From the NCBI GenBank assembly GCA_018268465.1, contig JAFDWN010000030.1, positions 1-64,000 of the forward strand: a stretch of DNA of 64,000 nucleotides. The letters are read 5' to 3'. The position numbers and the translations under genes are program-made. Every line of letters begins with the position of its first letter. The first letter of the stretch is position 1. The notes under the pieces were generated by a model that saw nothing but the letters and a program-made list of their open reading frames with translations, was not told the DNA's origin and searched no databases. This DNA is from Actinomycetota bacterium (GTDB lineage Bacteria > Actinomycetota > Actinomycetes > Mycobacteriales > Mycobacteriaceae). This document shows, one piece after another, positions 41,506 through 52,519 of the stretch.

Positions 41506-42429
41506 GTGTTGGACCGGCGGATCGTCCTGCGGGGGCTGGGGATACTCGGCGCGGCGTTGGCCGGTTCGGCATGTCAGGTGCGGCCCACGGTCGAGTTGCG
41601 GTTGGCGGCAGGTGAGCCAGGCGGCTTCTTCTGGGAGTTCGCGGGCTTGCTCGCCGCGGCCGCAGACCGGGCGGCGACCGCGCGGATCACACCCCTGAAA
41701 TCGGCAGGATCCCGCGACAACCTCGACGCGCTGCGATCGGGACGAGCCGAGCTGGCTCTGAGCCTGATCGACACCGCCTACGAGAGCCCCGACCGGGACA
41801 ACCTGACGGCGGTCGGGGGCGTGTACGAGAACTACTTCCAGGTCGCGGTCCGCGGCGACTCCCCGATCGTCTCGACGGACGATCTACGCGGACGCGTCGT
41901 GAGCGTCGGAGCCAAGGGCTCCGGCGCCACCGCGCTGTCGGGCCGCGTGCTGACCGCCGCGGGATTGGCCGGCCCCGGGGAGGTCCGCGATGTCGAGCTG
42001 TCCATGCATGACGCCGCCGACGCGCTGTCCGCGGGCAGCGTCGACGCGGTGATGTGGGCCGGCGGCCTGCCCACCCCGGCCTTCGCCGACAGCGGCGCCG
42101 ACATCCGGCTGCTGGACCTGACCGCGGTCGTGGCCACACTGCGAAACTCGTTCGGGACGGCCTACGAAGCGGTACTCGTCCCGGCCGACGTCTACGGCCG
42201 GCACCCCGCGGTGACCACGGTGGGGGTGACCAACGTGTTGTTGGCGCGCCGCGATGTCGCCGACGACGTCGTGGCGGGCATCGTGGACGTGCTGATCGAC
42301 GACTCCTCGGACCTGGTGCCGGCGCAGGCCGTCGGAAGCCAATTCCTCGACGCGCAGTCGCTCATCCTGACCGGCGCCATTCCGCTGCACCCCGGAGCGG
42401 CTCAAGAATACCGCCGGCGCCACGGATGA
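41506..42429 (+). CDS. TAXI family solute-binding protein, exported
   Basis: A 307-aa protein of the TRAP-associated extracytoplasmic immunogenic (TAXI) family. A twin-arginine-type N-terminus (DRRIVLRGLGILGAAL) precedes a weak lipobox at Cys23. The mature protein has the family pattern VELRLAAGEPGGFFWEFA, SAGSRDNLDALRSGRAELALSL and VSVGAKGSGATALSGRVL. TAXI proteins normally serve TRAP transporters, but no DctQ/DctM genes are present here. It may instead present ligand to the nearby histidine kinase or serve the MHS symporter. Starts at GTG 41506. Confidence 0.9.
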   Translation: MLDRRIVLRGLGILGAALAGSACQVRPTVELRLAAGEPGGFFWEFAGLLAAAADRAATARITPLKSAGSRDNLDALRSGRAELALSLIDTAYESPDRDNLTAVGGVYENYFQVAVRGDSPIVSTDDLRGRVVSVGAKGSGATALSGRVLTAAGLAGPGEVRDVELSMHDAADALSAGSVDAVMWAGGLPTPAFADSGADIRLLDLTAVVATLRNSFGTAYEAVLVPADVYGRHPAVTTVGVTNVLLARRDVADDVVAGIVDVLIDDSSDLVPAQAVGSQFLDAQSLILTGAIPLHPGAAQEYRRRHG

Positions 42430-42567
42430 CCTGCGGCTTCGACGTGGCGCGACGCGGTGGGCGGCGCGACACCAGCCGCGGAACGCAACGGGACTAACCT
42501 CGATTGAGGTGCACATATCGAGCGTTCCGGGATTAACAGCGGGCCTCGCGTTTGTTGTGCCATCGGT

Positions 42568-42591
42568 GTGCCGCAACGTCGCGGCACCGTC
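42568..42591. repeat. Inverted repeat and first copy of a shared 20-base motif
   Basis: GTGCCGC and GCGGCAC (42568-42574, 42581-42587) are a perfect inverted pair around AACGTC. Bases 42572-42591 recur with one mismatch at 44228-44247 upstream of the APC permease. It lies 64 nt before adhC, in a 225-nt region (42430-42654) with no gene. It could be an operator or an RNA hairpin. Confidence 0.4.
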
Positions 42592-42654
42592 GCGCCATCG
42601 CCGGCACGGTTGGTCCAGCCGGCACCCGAGACGAATACAAGAGGGTTGTGTGAG

Positions 42655-43701
42655 ATGAGCACTGTTACCGCATATGCCGCCACGTCGGCGACCGAACCAC
42701 TGACAAAGACCACAATCGAGCGTCGCGCGGTCGGCCCGCACGACGTCGCGTTCGACATCCATTTCGCCGGCATCTGTCACTCCGACATCCACACCGTCAA
42801 GGCCGAGTGGGGTGAGCCCGCCTATCCGGTCGTACCGGGCCACGAAATCGCCGGCGTGGTAACCGAAGTCGGCGCCGAGGTCACCAAGTACAAGGTCGGC
42901 GACCACGTCGGCGTGGGGTGCTTCGTCAACTCCTGCCGCGAATGCGCCAACTGCCTTGCCGGAAACGAGCAGTACTGCACCGGGACCGGCATGATCGGCA
43001 CGTACAACGCCGTCGACGCGGACGGCACCCCGACCTACGGCGGATACAGCACCGCCATCGTCGTCGACGAGAACTACGTGCTGCGCGTCCCGGACTCCAT
43101 CCCGCTGGACAAGGCGGCGCCGCTGCTGTGCGCGGGCATCACGCTCTACTCGCCGTTGCGGCACTGGAACGCCGGTCCGGGTAAGAAGGTCGCGGTCATC
43201 GGGCTGGGCGGGCTGGGCCACATGGGCGTCAAGCTGGCCGCCGCCATGGGCGCCGAGGTGACGGTGCTCAGCCAGTCGCTGAAGAAGATGGAGGACGGCC
43301 TGCGCCTGGGCGCCAGCCACTACTACGCCACCAGCGACCCCGATACGTTCACCAAACTCGCCGGCACCTTCGACCTCATCCTCAACACCGTGTCGGCGAA
43401 CCTCGACATGGGCGCCTATCTGGGTCTGCTCGCCACCGACGGCACGCTGGTCGAACTGGGTGCGCCCGAACATCCGCTGATGGTGCCGTTCTTCCCGCTG
43501 GCCGCGGGCAGGCGCAACCTGTCGGGCTCGATGATCGGCGGGATCGCCGAAACCCAGGAGATGCTCGATTTCTGCGCCGAACACGGTGTGACCCCCGAGA
43601 TCGAGGTCATCGACGCGTCCTACATCAACGACGCCTACGAACGCGTCTTGGCCAGCGACGTGCGCTACCGATTCGTCATCGATATCGACACGCTGCGGTA
43701 G
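42655..43701 (+). CDS. adhC: NADP-dependent zinc alcohol dehydrogenase AdhC (CAD/YahK type)
   Basis: A 348-aa medium-chain dehydrogenase. Catalytic zinc ligands are Cys41 (GICHSDIHT), His63-Glu64 (GHEIAG) and a later Cys ([12 protein letters not shown]). The structural zinc Cys are 94, 97, 100 and 108. The Rossmann motif is [13 protein letters not shown], followed by SQSLKK, consistent with NADP preference in the cinnamyl alcohol dehydrogenase group. The start ATG 42655 follows GAGGG at a longish spacing. Same position relative to fecB as in H37Rv (Rv3045), apart from the inserted carboxylate module. Confidence 0.95.
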   Translation: MSTVTAYAATSATEPLTKTTIERRAVGPHDVAFDIHFAGICHSDIHTVKAEWGEPAYPVVPGHEIAGVVTEVGAEVTKYKVGDHVGVGCFVNSCRECANCLAGNEQYCTGTGMIGTYNAVDADGTPTYGGYSTAIVVDENYVLRVPDSIPLDKAAPLLCAGITLYSPLRHWNAGPGKKVAVIGLGGLGHMGVKLAAAMGAEVTVLSQSLKKMEDGLRLGASHYYATSDPDTFTKLAGTFDLILNTVSANLDMGAYLGLLATDGTLVELGAPEHPLMVPFFPLAAGRRNLSGSMIGGIAETQEMLDFCAEHGVTPEIEVIDASYINDAYERVLASDVRYRFVIDIDTLR

Positions 43702-43706
43702 GCCCT

Positions 43707-44033
43707 CTAACTCGCGGAGCCGTCCAGGCCGGCCAGCGGCCACCCCGCCGCGGCCAGTCTGGCGGCGACCCGGTTGATGTTCTCCGGGCCGGCGTCGTGG
43801 TGGGTGACGTCCTCGACGAACGCCGCGATGGCGTCGCCGTCGAGTTCCCCGGCGGCCAGCTCAGCCGAACCGTCGGTGGTGATGTGGCGCACCACCTCGG
43901 CGAGCTGTTCCTCGGTCAGCGGGGTGGCGCGCAGCAGCGCCAACAGCGGTACGCGGTCCGTGCCGGGAACACCCTCGGGGTAGCCGGCGCGCAGCCAGTT
44001 CAGGATCGACTCGAAAAGCGACGTGGTGGACAC
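43707..44033 (-). CDS. DUF3349 family protein (Rv3046c-like)
   Basis: A 108-aa small helical protein. The family signature LFESILNWLRAGYPEGVP begins the protein, followed by PLLALLRATPLTEEQLAEVV and the C-terminal INRVAARLAAAGWPLAG. DUF3349 proteins are conserved in mycobacteria; structures are known but no function is established. The start GTG 44033 is chosen at the family N-terminus, rejecting a long Arg-rich extension. It converges on adhC with a 5-nt gap. Confidence 0.85.
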   Translation of the reverse strand: MSTTSLFESILNWLRAGYPEGVPGTDRVPLLALLRATPLTEEQLAEVVRHITTDGSAELAAGELDGDAIAAFVEDVTHHDAGPENINRVAARLAAAGWPLAGLDGSAS

Positions 44034-44227
44034 ACCGCAAGTGTCGTGGCAGCGCCCCGGCCGCGCCAGCGACGCCGGCATCGTTCGCGGCTCATTCACC
44101 GCCGGTTCATCCCCCAGCACGGGGCTTCGCGTGTGCGGATACCCAGCCGGCGTCGCTGCGAGTTTCCTGGGAATGTCGCCGCACCGGTTGAGGAGTGCCC
44201 GGCCACGGGTGACGCTCGCTGCGGAAT

Positions 44228-44247
44228 CGCAACGTCGCGGGACCGTC
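44228..44247. repeat. Second copy of the CGCAACGTCGCGG motif
   Basis: Shares 19 of 20 bases with 42572-42591. Here it lies 32 nt upstream of the APC permease start, in the 245-nt divergent region with the DUF3349 gene. The flanking symmetry seen in the first copy is lost. Confidence 0.35.
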
Positions 44248-44278
44248 CAGCACTCCATTTCGAACCGGGAGGCCCGCG

Positions 44279-45859
44279 GTGTCCACTGAATCCGCACCCG
44301 CGTCCACTGATGCACCGGCCGGCCTGAAGAAGGGCGCGATCGGTATCGTCGCCGTCATCTTCATGGCCGTCGCCAACGCCGCACCCATCACCGCGATGAC
44401 CGGCAACGTTCCCATCGCCGTCGGATTCGGCAACGGTCTGGGCGCGCCCGCGGGATTCCTGTTCGCCACCATCGCCCTCACACTGTTCGCACTGGGTTAT
44501 GTCGCGATGGCCAAGCACATCACCACCACCGGGGCGTTCTACGGGTTCATCTCCCACGGGCTCGGGCAGGTGTGGGGTATGGCGAGTGGTTTCCTGGCCA
44601 CGTTCGCCTACGTGGTCTTCGAGGGGTCGCTGATCGGCGGTTGCGCCTACTTCGCCAACGACGCGGTGAACACCATTGCGGGCGTTGATATCCCGTGGCT
44701 GGTGTTCGCCATCGCGGCGATCGTGGTGATCGGGGTGCTGTGCCACTTCCACATCAGCCTGACCGCGGCGATCCTCGGGGTGACGCTGGTGTCGGAGGTG
44801 CTCATCCTGTTCGCCCTTGCGTTCTCGGTGATCTTCTCCGGCGGCGGCCCCGACGGCTTCATGCTCGGCCAGACCGTGCTGCTGAACAACGCGTTCGAGA
44901 GCCTGCCCGCCGGCGCGTTCGGCACCGCCGCGGCCGCCGGGTCGATGGCCATCGGATTGTTCTTCGCGTTCTGGTCGTGGGTCGGCTTCGAGACGACGGC
45001 GGTGTACGGCGAGGAGTCGCGCAACCCCAAGAAGATCATCCCGAGGGCGACGCTGATCGCCGTGATCGGGCTGGGCCTGTTCTACACCTTCATCTCCGCG
45101 ATGGTGCTGGCGGGCAACGGTGCCGCGGCCTCGGTGGAGGCCTCGATCAGCGCCTCACCGCTGAACCTCTTCTTCAATCTGGTGGACGCCAAACTCGGCG
45201 GTTTCCTGCTGGACGTCTACAAGTCGCTGCTGGTGATCGGCTCGTTCGCGTGCGCGCTGGCGTTCCACAATGCGGCGTCGCGCTACCTGTTCGCCCTCGG
45301 TCGCGAAATCCCTTCAGCGAAGGTGAAATCCACGCTCGGCGCCGCGCACCCCCGTCATGGATCGCCCTACATCGCCTCCGCGGTGCAGAGCGTCGTCACG
45401 CTGGTGATCGTGCTGCTGTTCGCCGGTTTCACCGCGGTGCAGGTGCCCGACGCCAACGGGGTACCGGTGGACACCCCGTCGCTGGTGCCCTACACCAACA
45501 TCTACGGGCTGCTCGCACTCATCGGCACCGCGGCGATCCTGCTGGTGCAGGCGATCTGCTCGGTCGCGGTGATCTCCTACTTCTGGGTGCGAAAGACCCA
45601 CCGCGGCAACGTGATCACCACGCTGATCTGCCCGCTCATCGGCGGGGTTGCGATGGCCTACGTGGTGTGGCTGCTGTGGGACAACCGGGCGTTCGCCGCC
45701 GGCTACGCCGCCAACTCGCTGGTGTTCAAGGATGCGCCCTTCTTCATCGCGGGCGTGTTCGCGATCGGCCTGGTCTACGCGTTGTGGCTGCGATTCGCCC
45801 GCCCGCAGATCTACGCCGAGATCGGGCGCACCGTCATGGAAGAGGCCCACGAGCGGTAA
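44279..45859 (+). CDS. APC superfamily amino acid permease
   Basis: A 526-aa transporter with about 12 helices. Family features are GIVAVIFMAVANAAPITAMT in helix 1, WSWVGFETTAVYGEESRNPKK in helix 6 and the following loop, and RYLFALGREI after helix 8. The Gln/Glu-poor, Gly-rich helix 1 is like the mycobacterial ethanolamine/amino acid permease group. It starts at GTG 44279. It is followed by a FAD-dependent amine/amino acid oxidase, suggesting uptake and oxidation of the same compound. Confidence 0.9.
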   Translation: MSTESAPASTDAPAGLKKGAIGIVAVIFMAVANAAPITAMTGNVPIAVGFGNGLGAPAGFLFATIALTLFALGYVAMAKHITTTGAFYGFISHGLGQVWGMASGFLATFAYVVFEGSLIGGCAYFANDAVNTIAGVDIPWLVFAIAAIVVIGVLCHFHISLTAAILGVTLVSEVLILFALAFSVIFSGGGPDGFMLGQTVLLNNAFESLPAGAFGTAAAAGSMAIGLFFAFWSWVGFETTAVYGEESRNPKKIIPRATLIAVIGLGLFYTFISAMVLAGNGAAASVEASISASPLNLFFNLVDAKLGGFLLDVYKSLLVIGSFACALAFHNAASRYLFALGREIPSAKVKSTLGAAHPRHGSPYIASAVQSVVTLVIVLLFAGFTAVQVPDANGVPVDTPSLVPYTNIYGLLALIGTAAILLVQAICSVAVISYFWVRKTHRGNVITTLICPLIGGVAMAYVVWLLWDNRAFAAGYAANSLVFKDAPFFIAGVFAIGLVYALWLRFARPQIYAEIGRTVMEEAHER

Positions 45860-45924
45860 CGCACCCGGCGCCGGTCACCGCGACGGCGTGAGTCCCGCGG
45901 GCGACGCGCGTAGGGTGACGGCCC

Positions 45925-45959
45925 ATGACGTTGCGCCAGGACGAGGCGGCCGCTCCCGC

Positions 45960-45963
<4 letters not shown>
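45925..45963 (+). CDS. Possible 12-codon leader ORF
   Basis: ATG at 45925 opens a 12-codon frame (MTLRQDEAAAPA) whose TGA overlaps the GTG of the oxidoreductase as GTGA. This is the same coupling geometry as between full genes here, so ribosomes finishing the leader could re-initiate on the oxidoreductase. The ribosome-binding site is weak and no homology is recognised. Confidence 0.2.
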
Positions 45964-48742
<2,779 letters not shown>

Positions 48743-48890
48743 TTACTCTACCCGTCTCGGCACCGCTGACCTGCTCAGACCGCAGCCGGATGCGCCGCAC
48801 AGCCCGCGGCCGAGGCGGTTTTCCCGATCGCGAGGAGACCTGTGACCTTCGGTACTATCTCAGCGACACCCACCTACCGAGACGAGAACA

Positions 48891-50072
48891 ATGACGCAGC
48901 GTTACGACCTGGTCATCGCGGGCGGGGGACCTTCGGGCTCCGCGGCGGCGTGGCAGGCGGCTCAGACCGGCGCACGAGTGGTCGTTCTGGACAAAGCGGA
49001 GTTTCCGCGCGACAAACCCTGCGGGGACGGCCTGACCGCCCGCGCCGTGAGCTATCTGCAGAAGATGGGGCTGGCCGACGAGGTCGCCAAGTTCCACCGG
49101 GTCAACCGCGTGACGGTATTCAGCCCCAGCCAGTGGGAGCTGTCGTTCCCCAAACGCCCCGGCATGCCCGACCACGGTCACACGGTCAGCCGCACCGAAC
49201 TGGACACCCTGCTGCTCAAGCACGCGGAGTCGGCCGGCGCCGAGGTGCGGCAGTCCAGTGAGGTGGCCGGCCCCGAACTCGACGCGAGCGGCCGGGTCGT
49301 CGGCGTGGTGCTCAAGAGCGGTGAGAAGGTCTACGGCGATGCCGTCATCGCCGCCGACGGCGCCTACTCCCCCATCAAGCGGGCGCTGAAGATCGATTCG
49401 GAGTACAACGGCTATTCGGCCATCGCGATCCGGTCGGAGATGCACGCCAACCGGCCCGACTCCGACAGCCTCGACATCTACCTCAAGCTGCAGTTCCAGG
49501 GCGATCAGCTGCCCGGATACGGCTGGGTGTTCCCGATGGGCAACGGTGTGTTCAACATCGGCCTCGGCTACGTCAACAGTTACAAGAATTGGCAGTCGAT
49601 CAACGCCACCCAGTTCCTCGGCGAATTCCTGCGCACGCTGCCGCCCGAGTGGGAGCTGCCGGCCATCGAGGAACTGAAGAAGAACAAGAGCGTGCGGGCA
49701 TGGCGCCTACCGATGGGTTTCACGGCGTGGCCGCCGTGGCGGCCCGGCGTGCTGTTCACCGGCGACTCGCTGGGCGCCGGTAAGCCGGCGTCGGGGGCAG
49801 GGATCTCCAAGGCGCTGGAGTCCGGCCTGGCCGCCGGTGAGTGCGCCATCGCCGCGCTGCAGAACGGCGGCCCGGACGATTTCACCAACTACGCGCAGCG
49901 TATGGAGGCCGCGTGGGGCCGGGAGTACCGCCGCGGCCGGTACTTCCATAAGCTCGCGGGCATCCCGGCGGTGTCGAACACGGGTATCAAACTCATCGAC
50001 AACGCCCGCTTCCGCGACGTGCTGCTCAAATCGCTGTACAAGAAGGCGCAGGGCCCACAGCACAGTTACTAA
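48891..50072 (+). CDS. Geranylgeranyl reductase family FAD oxidoreductase (MenJ-like)
   Basis: A 393-aa flavoprotein of the geranylgeranyl reductase family. FAD is bound by DLVIAGGGPSGSAAAWQAA and by FTGDSLGAGKPASGAGISKALESG. The characteristic DKAEFPRDKPCGDGLTARAV and PGYGWVFPMGNGVFNIGLGY motifs are present. In mycobacteria MenJ (Rv0561c) reduces one double bond of the menaquinone side chain; this may be MenJ or a paralogue acting on another polyprenyl chain. It is divergent from the TetR gene (152-nt gap). ATG 48891. Confidence 0.92.
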   Translation: MTQRYDLVIAGGGPSGSAAAWQAAQTGARVVVLDKAEFPRDKPCGDGLTARAVSYLQKMGLADEVAKFHRVNRVTVFSPSQWELSFPKRPGMPDHGHTVSRTELDTLLLKHAESAGAEVRQSSEVAGPELDASGRVVGVVLKSGEKVYGDAVIAADGAYSPIKRALKIDSEYNGYSAIAIRSEMHANRPDSDSLDIYLKLQFQGDQLPGYGWVFPMGNGVFNIGLGYVNSYKNWQSINATQFLGEFLRTLPPEWELPAIEELKKNKSVRAWRLPMGFTAWPPWRPGVLFTGDSLGAGKPASGAGISKALESGLAAGECAIAALQNGGPDDFTNYAQRMEAAWGREYRRGRYFHKLAGIPAVSNTGIKLIDNARFRDVLLKSLYKKAQGPQHSY

Positions 50073-50277
50073 CCCCGGCAGCGCGAATGCCGTTATGGCA
50101 CTTCGGCTTTCGCAACGTCGCCGGCCAGTCGCCGCAGTAGTGCGCGCGTCCGGTCCGGCATGGCGTGCTGCGGCGAGACCATCGCTCCGGCACCGGTGCG
50201 GCCCGGGCGGATCCACCGTCGTCCTGGCACTGAACCATCGGCCGGGCCGCCTCACGGGCACCTGATCCCACAGACGC

Positions 50278-50326
50278 GTCCGCGGCGGGGCCAACCGACC
50301 GAAGTCGACTCGCCACCGCCGCGGAC
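50278..50326 (-). terminator. Long inverted repeat 3' of actP
   Basis: Perfect 11-bp arms (50278-50288 and 50316-50326, GTCCGCGGCGG and its reverse complement) are separated by 27 nt, starting 14 nt after the actP stop. It lies in the 268-nt convergent gap 50073-50340, which has no gene, and could terminate transcription from both sides. Confidence 0.5.
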
Positions 50327-50340
50327 CGGGCGACGCTGCC

Positions 50341-51939
50341 CTAGTGATCGAGCGCTTTGCCCTCGGCTCCGGCGCCGGTCAGCGACCGGACCTCCATCTC
50401 CGCGGCCTTGTACTCCAGGTGCTCCTTGCTGGTCATCGTCCCCAGGAAGCCGAGCAGGAACGACGCCGGGATGGACACCAGGCCGGGGTTGGCCAGCGGG
50501 AACCAGGCGAAGTCCAGGCTCGGGAACATCGCGGTCTTCGAACCCGACACCGCCGGCGAGAACGCGATCAGCAAGACCGTGATGGTCAGGCCGCCGTAGA
50601 TGCTCCACAGGCAGCCGCGGGTGTTGAACCGCTTCCAGAACAGCGAGTACAGGATCGTGGGCAGGTTCGCCGACGCCGCCACCGCGAACGCCAGTGCCAC
50701 CAGGAACGCGATGTTCTGCCCGTTGGCCGCGATCCCACCGAGGATGGCGATCACACCGACCACCACCGCCGAGATCCTGGCGACCTTGACCTCCGATCCC
50801 GCGGGAGCGTTGCCCTTGTGGATCACGCTGGAGTAGATGTCATGCGCGAACGACGCCGAGGCGGTGATCGTCAGGCCTGCGACCACGGCGAGGATCGTCG
50901 CGAACGCGATGGCCGCGATGAGGCCGAGCAGGACAGTCCCGCCGAGGTGGTAGGCCAGCAGCGGGGCGGCCGAGTTGGCGGCGCCCGGTGCCGCGGCGAT
51001 GCGCTCCGGCCCGACCAGCGCCGCGGCGCCATACCCGAGAACGAGCGTGAACAGGTAGAACAGGCCGATCAGCCAGATCGCCCAGACCACCGACTTACGC
51101 GCCTCCTTGGCGGTGGGCACGGTGTAGAACCGCATGAGGATGTGCGGCAGACCTGCGGTGCCGAGCACCAGCGCCAGCCCCAGCGAGATGAAGTCGATCT
51201 TGGTCAGGTTGCTCAGGCCGTACTTCACACCCGGTTCCAGCGAGGCACCCTTCTCGGCTCCGGCGCCCAGCAGGGAGGACAGGTTCATACCGAACTTCGT
51301 CAGCACCCATGCGGCCATCACCAGGGTGCCGCCGATCAGTAGGACCGCCTTGATGATCTGCACGTAGGTGGTGCCCTTCATGCCGCCGATCAGCACGTAG
51401 GTGATCATCAGCGCGCCGACGGCCACGATCACCAGGCTCTGGCCGGTGCGGTCGGTGATGTTCATCAGCAGCGCGACCAGACCGCCGGCGCCGGCCATCT
51501 GCGCGAGCAGGTAGAAGAACGACACGACCAGTGTGGACGTCGCGGCGGCGGTGCGCACCGGCCGTTCGCGCATCCGGAAGGACAGCACGTCGGCCATCGT
51601 GAAGCGGCCGGTGTTGCGCAGCAGTTCGGCGACCAGCAGCAGCGCGACGACCCAGGCGACGAGGAAGCCGACGCTGTAGAGGAAGCCGTCGTAGCCGGTC
51701 AGCGCGATGGCGCCGGTGATACCCAGGAACGACGCCGCCGACAGGTAGTCACCGGAGATCGCGATGCCGTTCTGGCGGCCGGTGAATGCCGCACCCGCGG
51801 TGTACATATCCGACGCGCTCTTGTTGGTGCGACTCGCGCGGATCACGAAGACCAGCGTGATGGCCACGAAACCGAGGAAGATCGCCAGGTTCAGAGCGGT
51901 GTTGCCGACGGTTTCGGCGGCGAGGACGGTGACGTTCAC
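50341..51939 (-). CDS. actP: Cation/acetate symporter ActP (SSS/SLC5 family)
   Basis: A 532-aa sodium:solute symporter with about 13 helices. Acetate-permease type motifs are present: GDYLSAASFLGITGAIAL, GGMKGTTYVQIIKAVLL, LGTAGLPHILMRFYTVPTAKEARKS and VAGLTITASASFAHDIY. The symporter should take up acetate or short-chain monocarboxylates. It starts at GTG 51939 in a GTGA overlap with the DUF485 gene, the usual YjcH-ActP arrangement. A sensor module for such compounds lies immediately upstream on the same strand. Confidence 0.95.
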   Translation of the reverse strand: MNVTVLAAETVGNTALNLAIFLGFVAITLVFVIRASRTNKSASDMYTAGAAFTGRQNGIAISGDYLSAASFLGITGAIALTGYDGFLYSVGFLVAWVVALLLVAELLRNTGRFTMADVLSFRMRERPVRTAAATSTLVVSFFYLLAQMAGAGGLVALLMNITDRTGQSLVIVAVGALMITYVLIGGMKGTTYVQIIKAVLLIGGTLVMAAWVLTKFGMNLSSLLGAGAEKGASLEPGVKYGLSNLTKIDFISLGLALVLGTAGLPHILMRFYTVPTAKEARKSVVWAIWLIGLFYLFTLVLGYGAAALVGPERIAAAPGAANSAAPLLAYHLGGTVLLGLIAAIAFATILAVVAGLTITASASFAHDIYSSVIHKGNAPAGSEVKVARISAVVVGVIAILGGIAANGQNIAFLVALAFAVAASANLPTILYSLFWKRFNTRGCLWSIYGGLTITVLLIAFSPAVSGSKTAMFPSLDFAWFPLANPGLVSIPASFLLGFLGTMTSKEHLEYKAAEMEVRSLTGAGAEGKALDH

Positions 51940-52304
51940 AGCAGACCCTCCGCTTCCATCTCTTCACGAATGCGCGCCGAACGCGGGTCGAGGGTCTTGT
52001 CGGCGTAGCGCACGTAGGCCGAGGTGATGCCGAACGTGGTGACGAACTGCAGCAGGCCGAGCACCAGACCGACGTTGATGTTGCCGACGACCGGCTGGCT
52101 CATGAACCCGGGTGCGTACGCGGCGAGTAGCACGTAGAGCAGGTACCACAAGAGGGCGGCCACGGTGACCGGGATGACCCAGCGCCGGTAGCGCCGGCGC
52201 AGATCCTGGAACTCAGGGGACTTCAGCACCGCGAGGTACTTCGCCTCGACGGGTGTCGGCGGCGGCAGTTCGTCGCCAAGATTCTGGTGGTGCGCTCTGC
52301 TCAC
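51936..52304 (-). CDS. DUF485 (YjcH-like) membrane protein, ActP partner
   Basis: A 122-aa protein with two predicted helices (WVIPVTVAALLWYLLYVLLAAY; VGLVLGLLQFVTTFGITSAYV). DUF485 proteins are encoded next to ActP in many bacteria and are thought to be accessory to the symporter. The soluble N-terminus carries the LKSPEFQDLRRRYRRWVIP pattern. It starts at GTG 52304 behind GGAGGA. The 215-nt region upstream (52305-52519) holds two DnaA-box-like 9-mers and no gene. Confidence 0.92.
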   Translation of the reverse strand: MSRAHHQNLGDELPPPTPVEAKYLAVLKSPEFQDLRRRYRRWVIPVTVAALLWYLLYVLLAAYAPGFMSQPVVGNINVGLVLGLLQFVTTFGITSAYVRYADKTLDPRSARIREEMEAEGLL

Positions 52305-52343
52305 GGGGTTTCCTCCCTGGTTGCCCGAGCATGGATGGGGTGG

Positions 52344-52414
52344 TGTGGATAACTGCCAGTGCATGAAAGTGACGGACATCTCCATCTGCCGAGGAACTTA
52401 CAACCTGTGGATAC
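52344..52414. promoter_or_regulatory. Two DnaA-box-like 9-mers upstream of the acetate uptake operon
   Basis: On the minus strand TTATCCACA (52344-52352, a perfect DnaA box) and GTATCCACA (52406-52414, one mismatch) lie 62 bp apart in the same orientation. They fall 40-110 nt upstream of the DUF485 gene. Confidence 0.5.
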
Positions 52415-52519
52415 GCTGCCAACGGCCATTGGTTGAGGTGTGCGGTGAGCGGAAGTTTGGCGCGACGAACGTTCGCAGCGCTGCGCTGAACGGGGGCCCG
52501 GGGCGGCCCGGCGGCAGCG

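Noticed and set aside
42497-42510. ACCTC-N4-GAGGT as a MerR-family operator upstream of adhC
   Set aside because: The arms are much closer than in MerR sites (which need about 18-19 bp between promoter elements) and no MerR gene is nearby.
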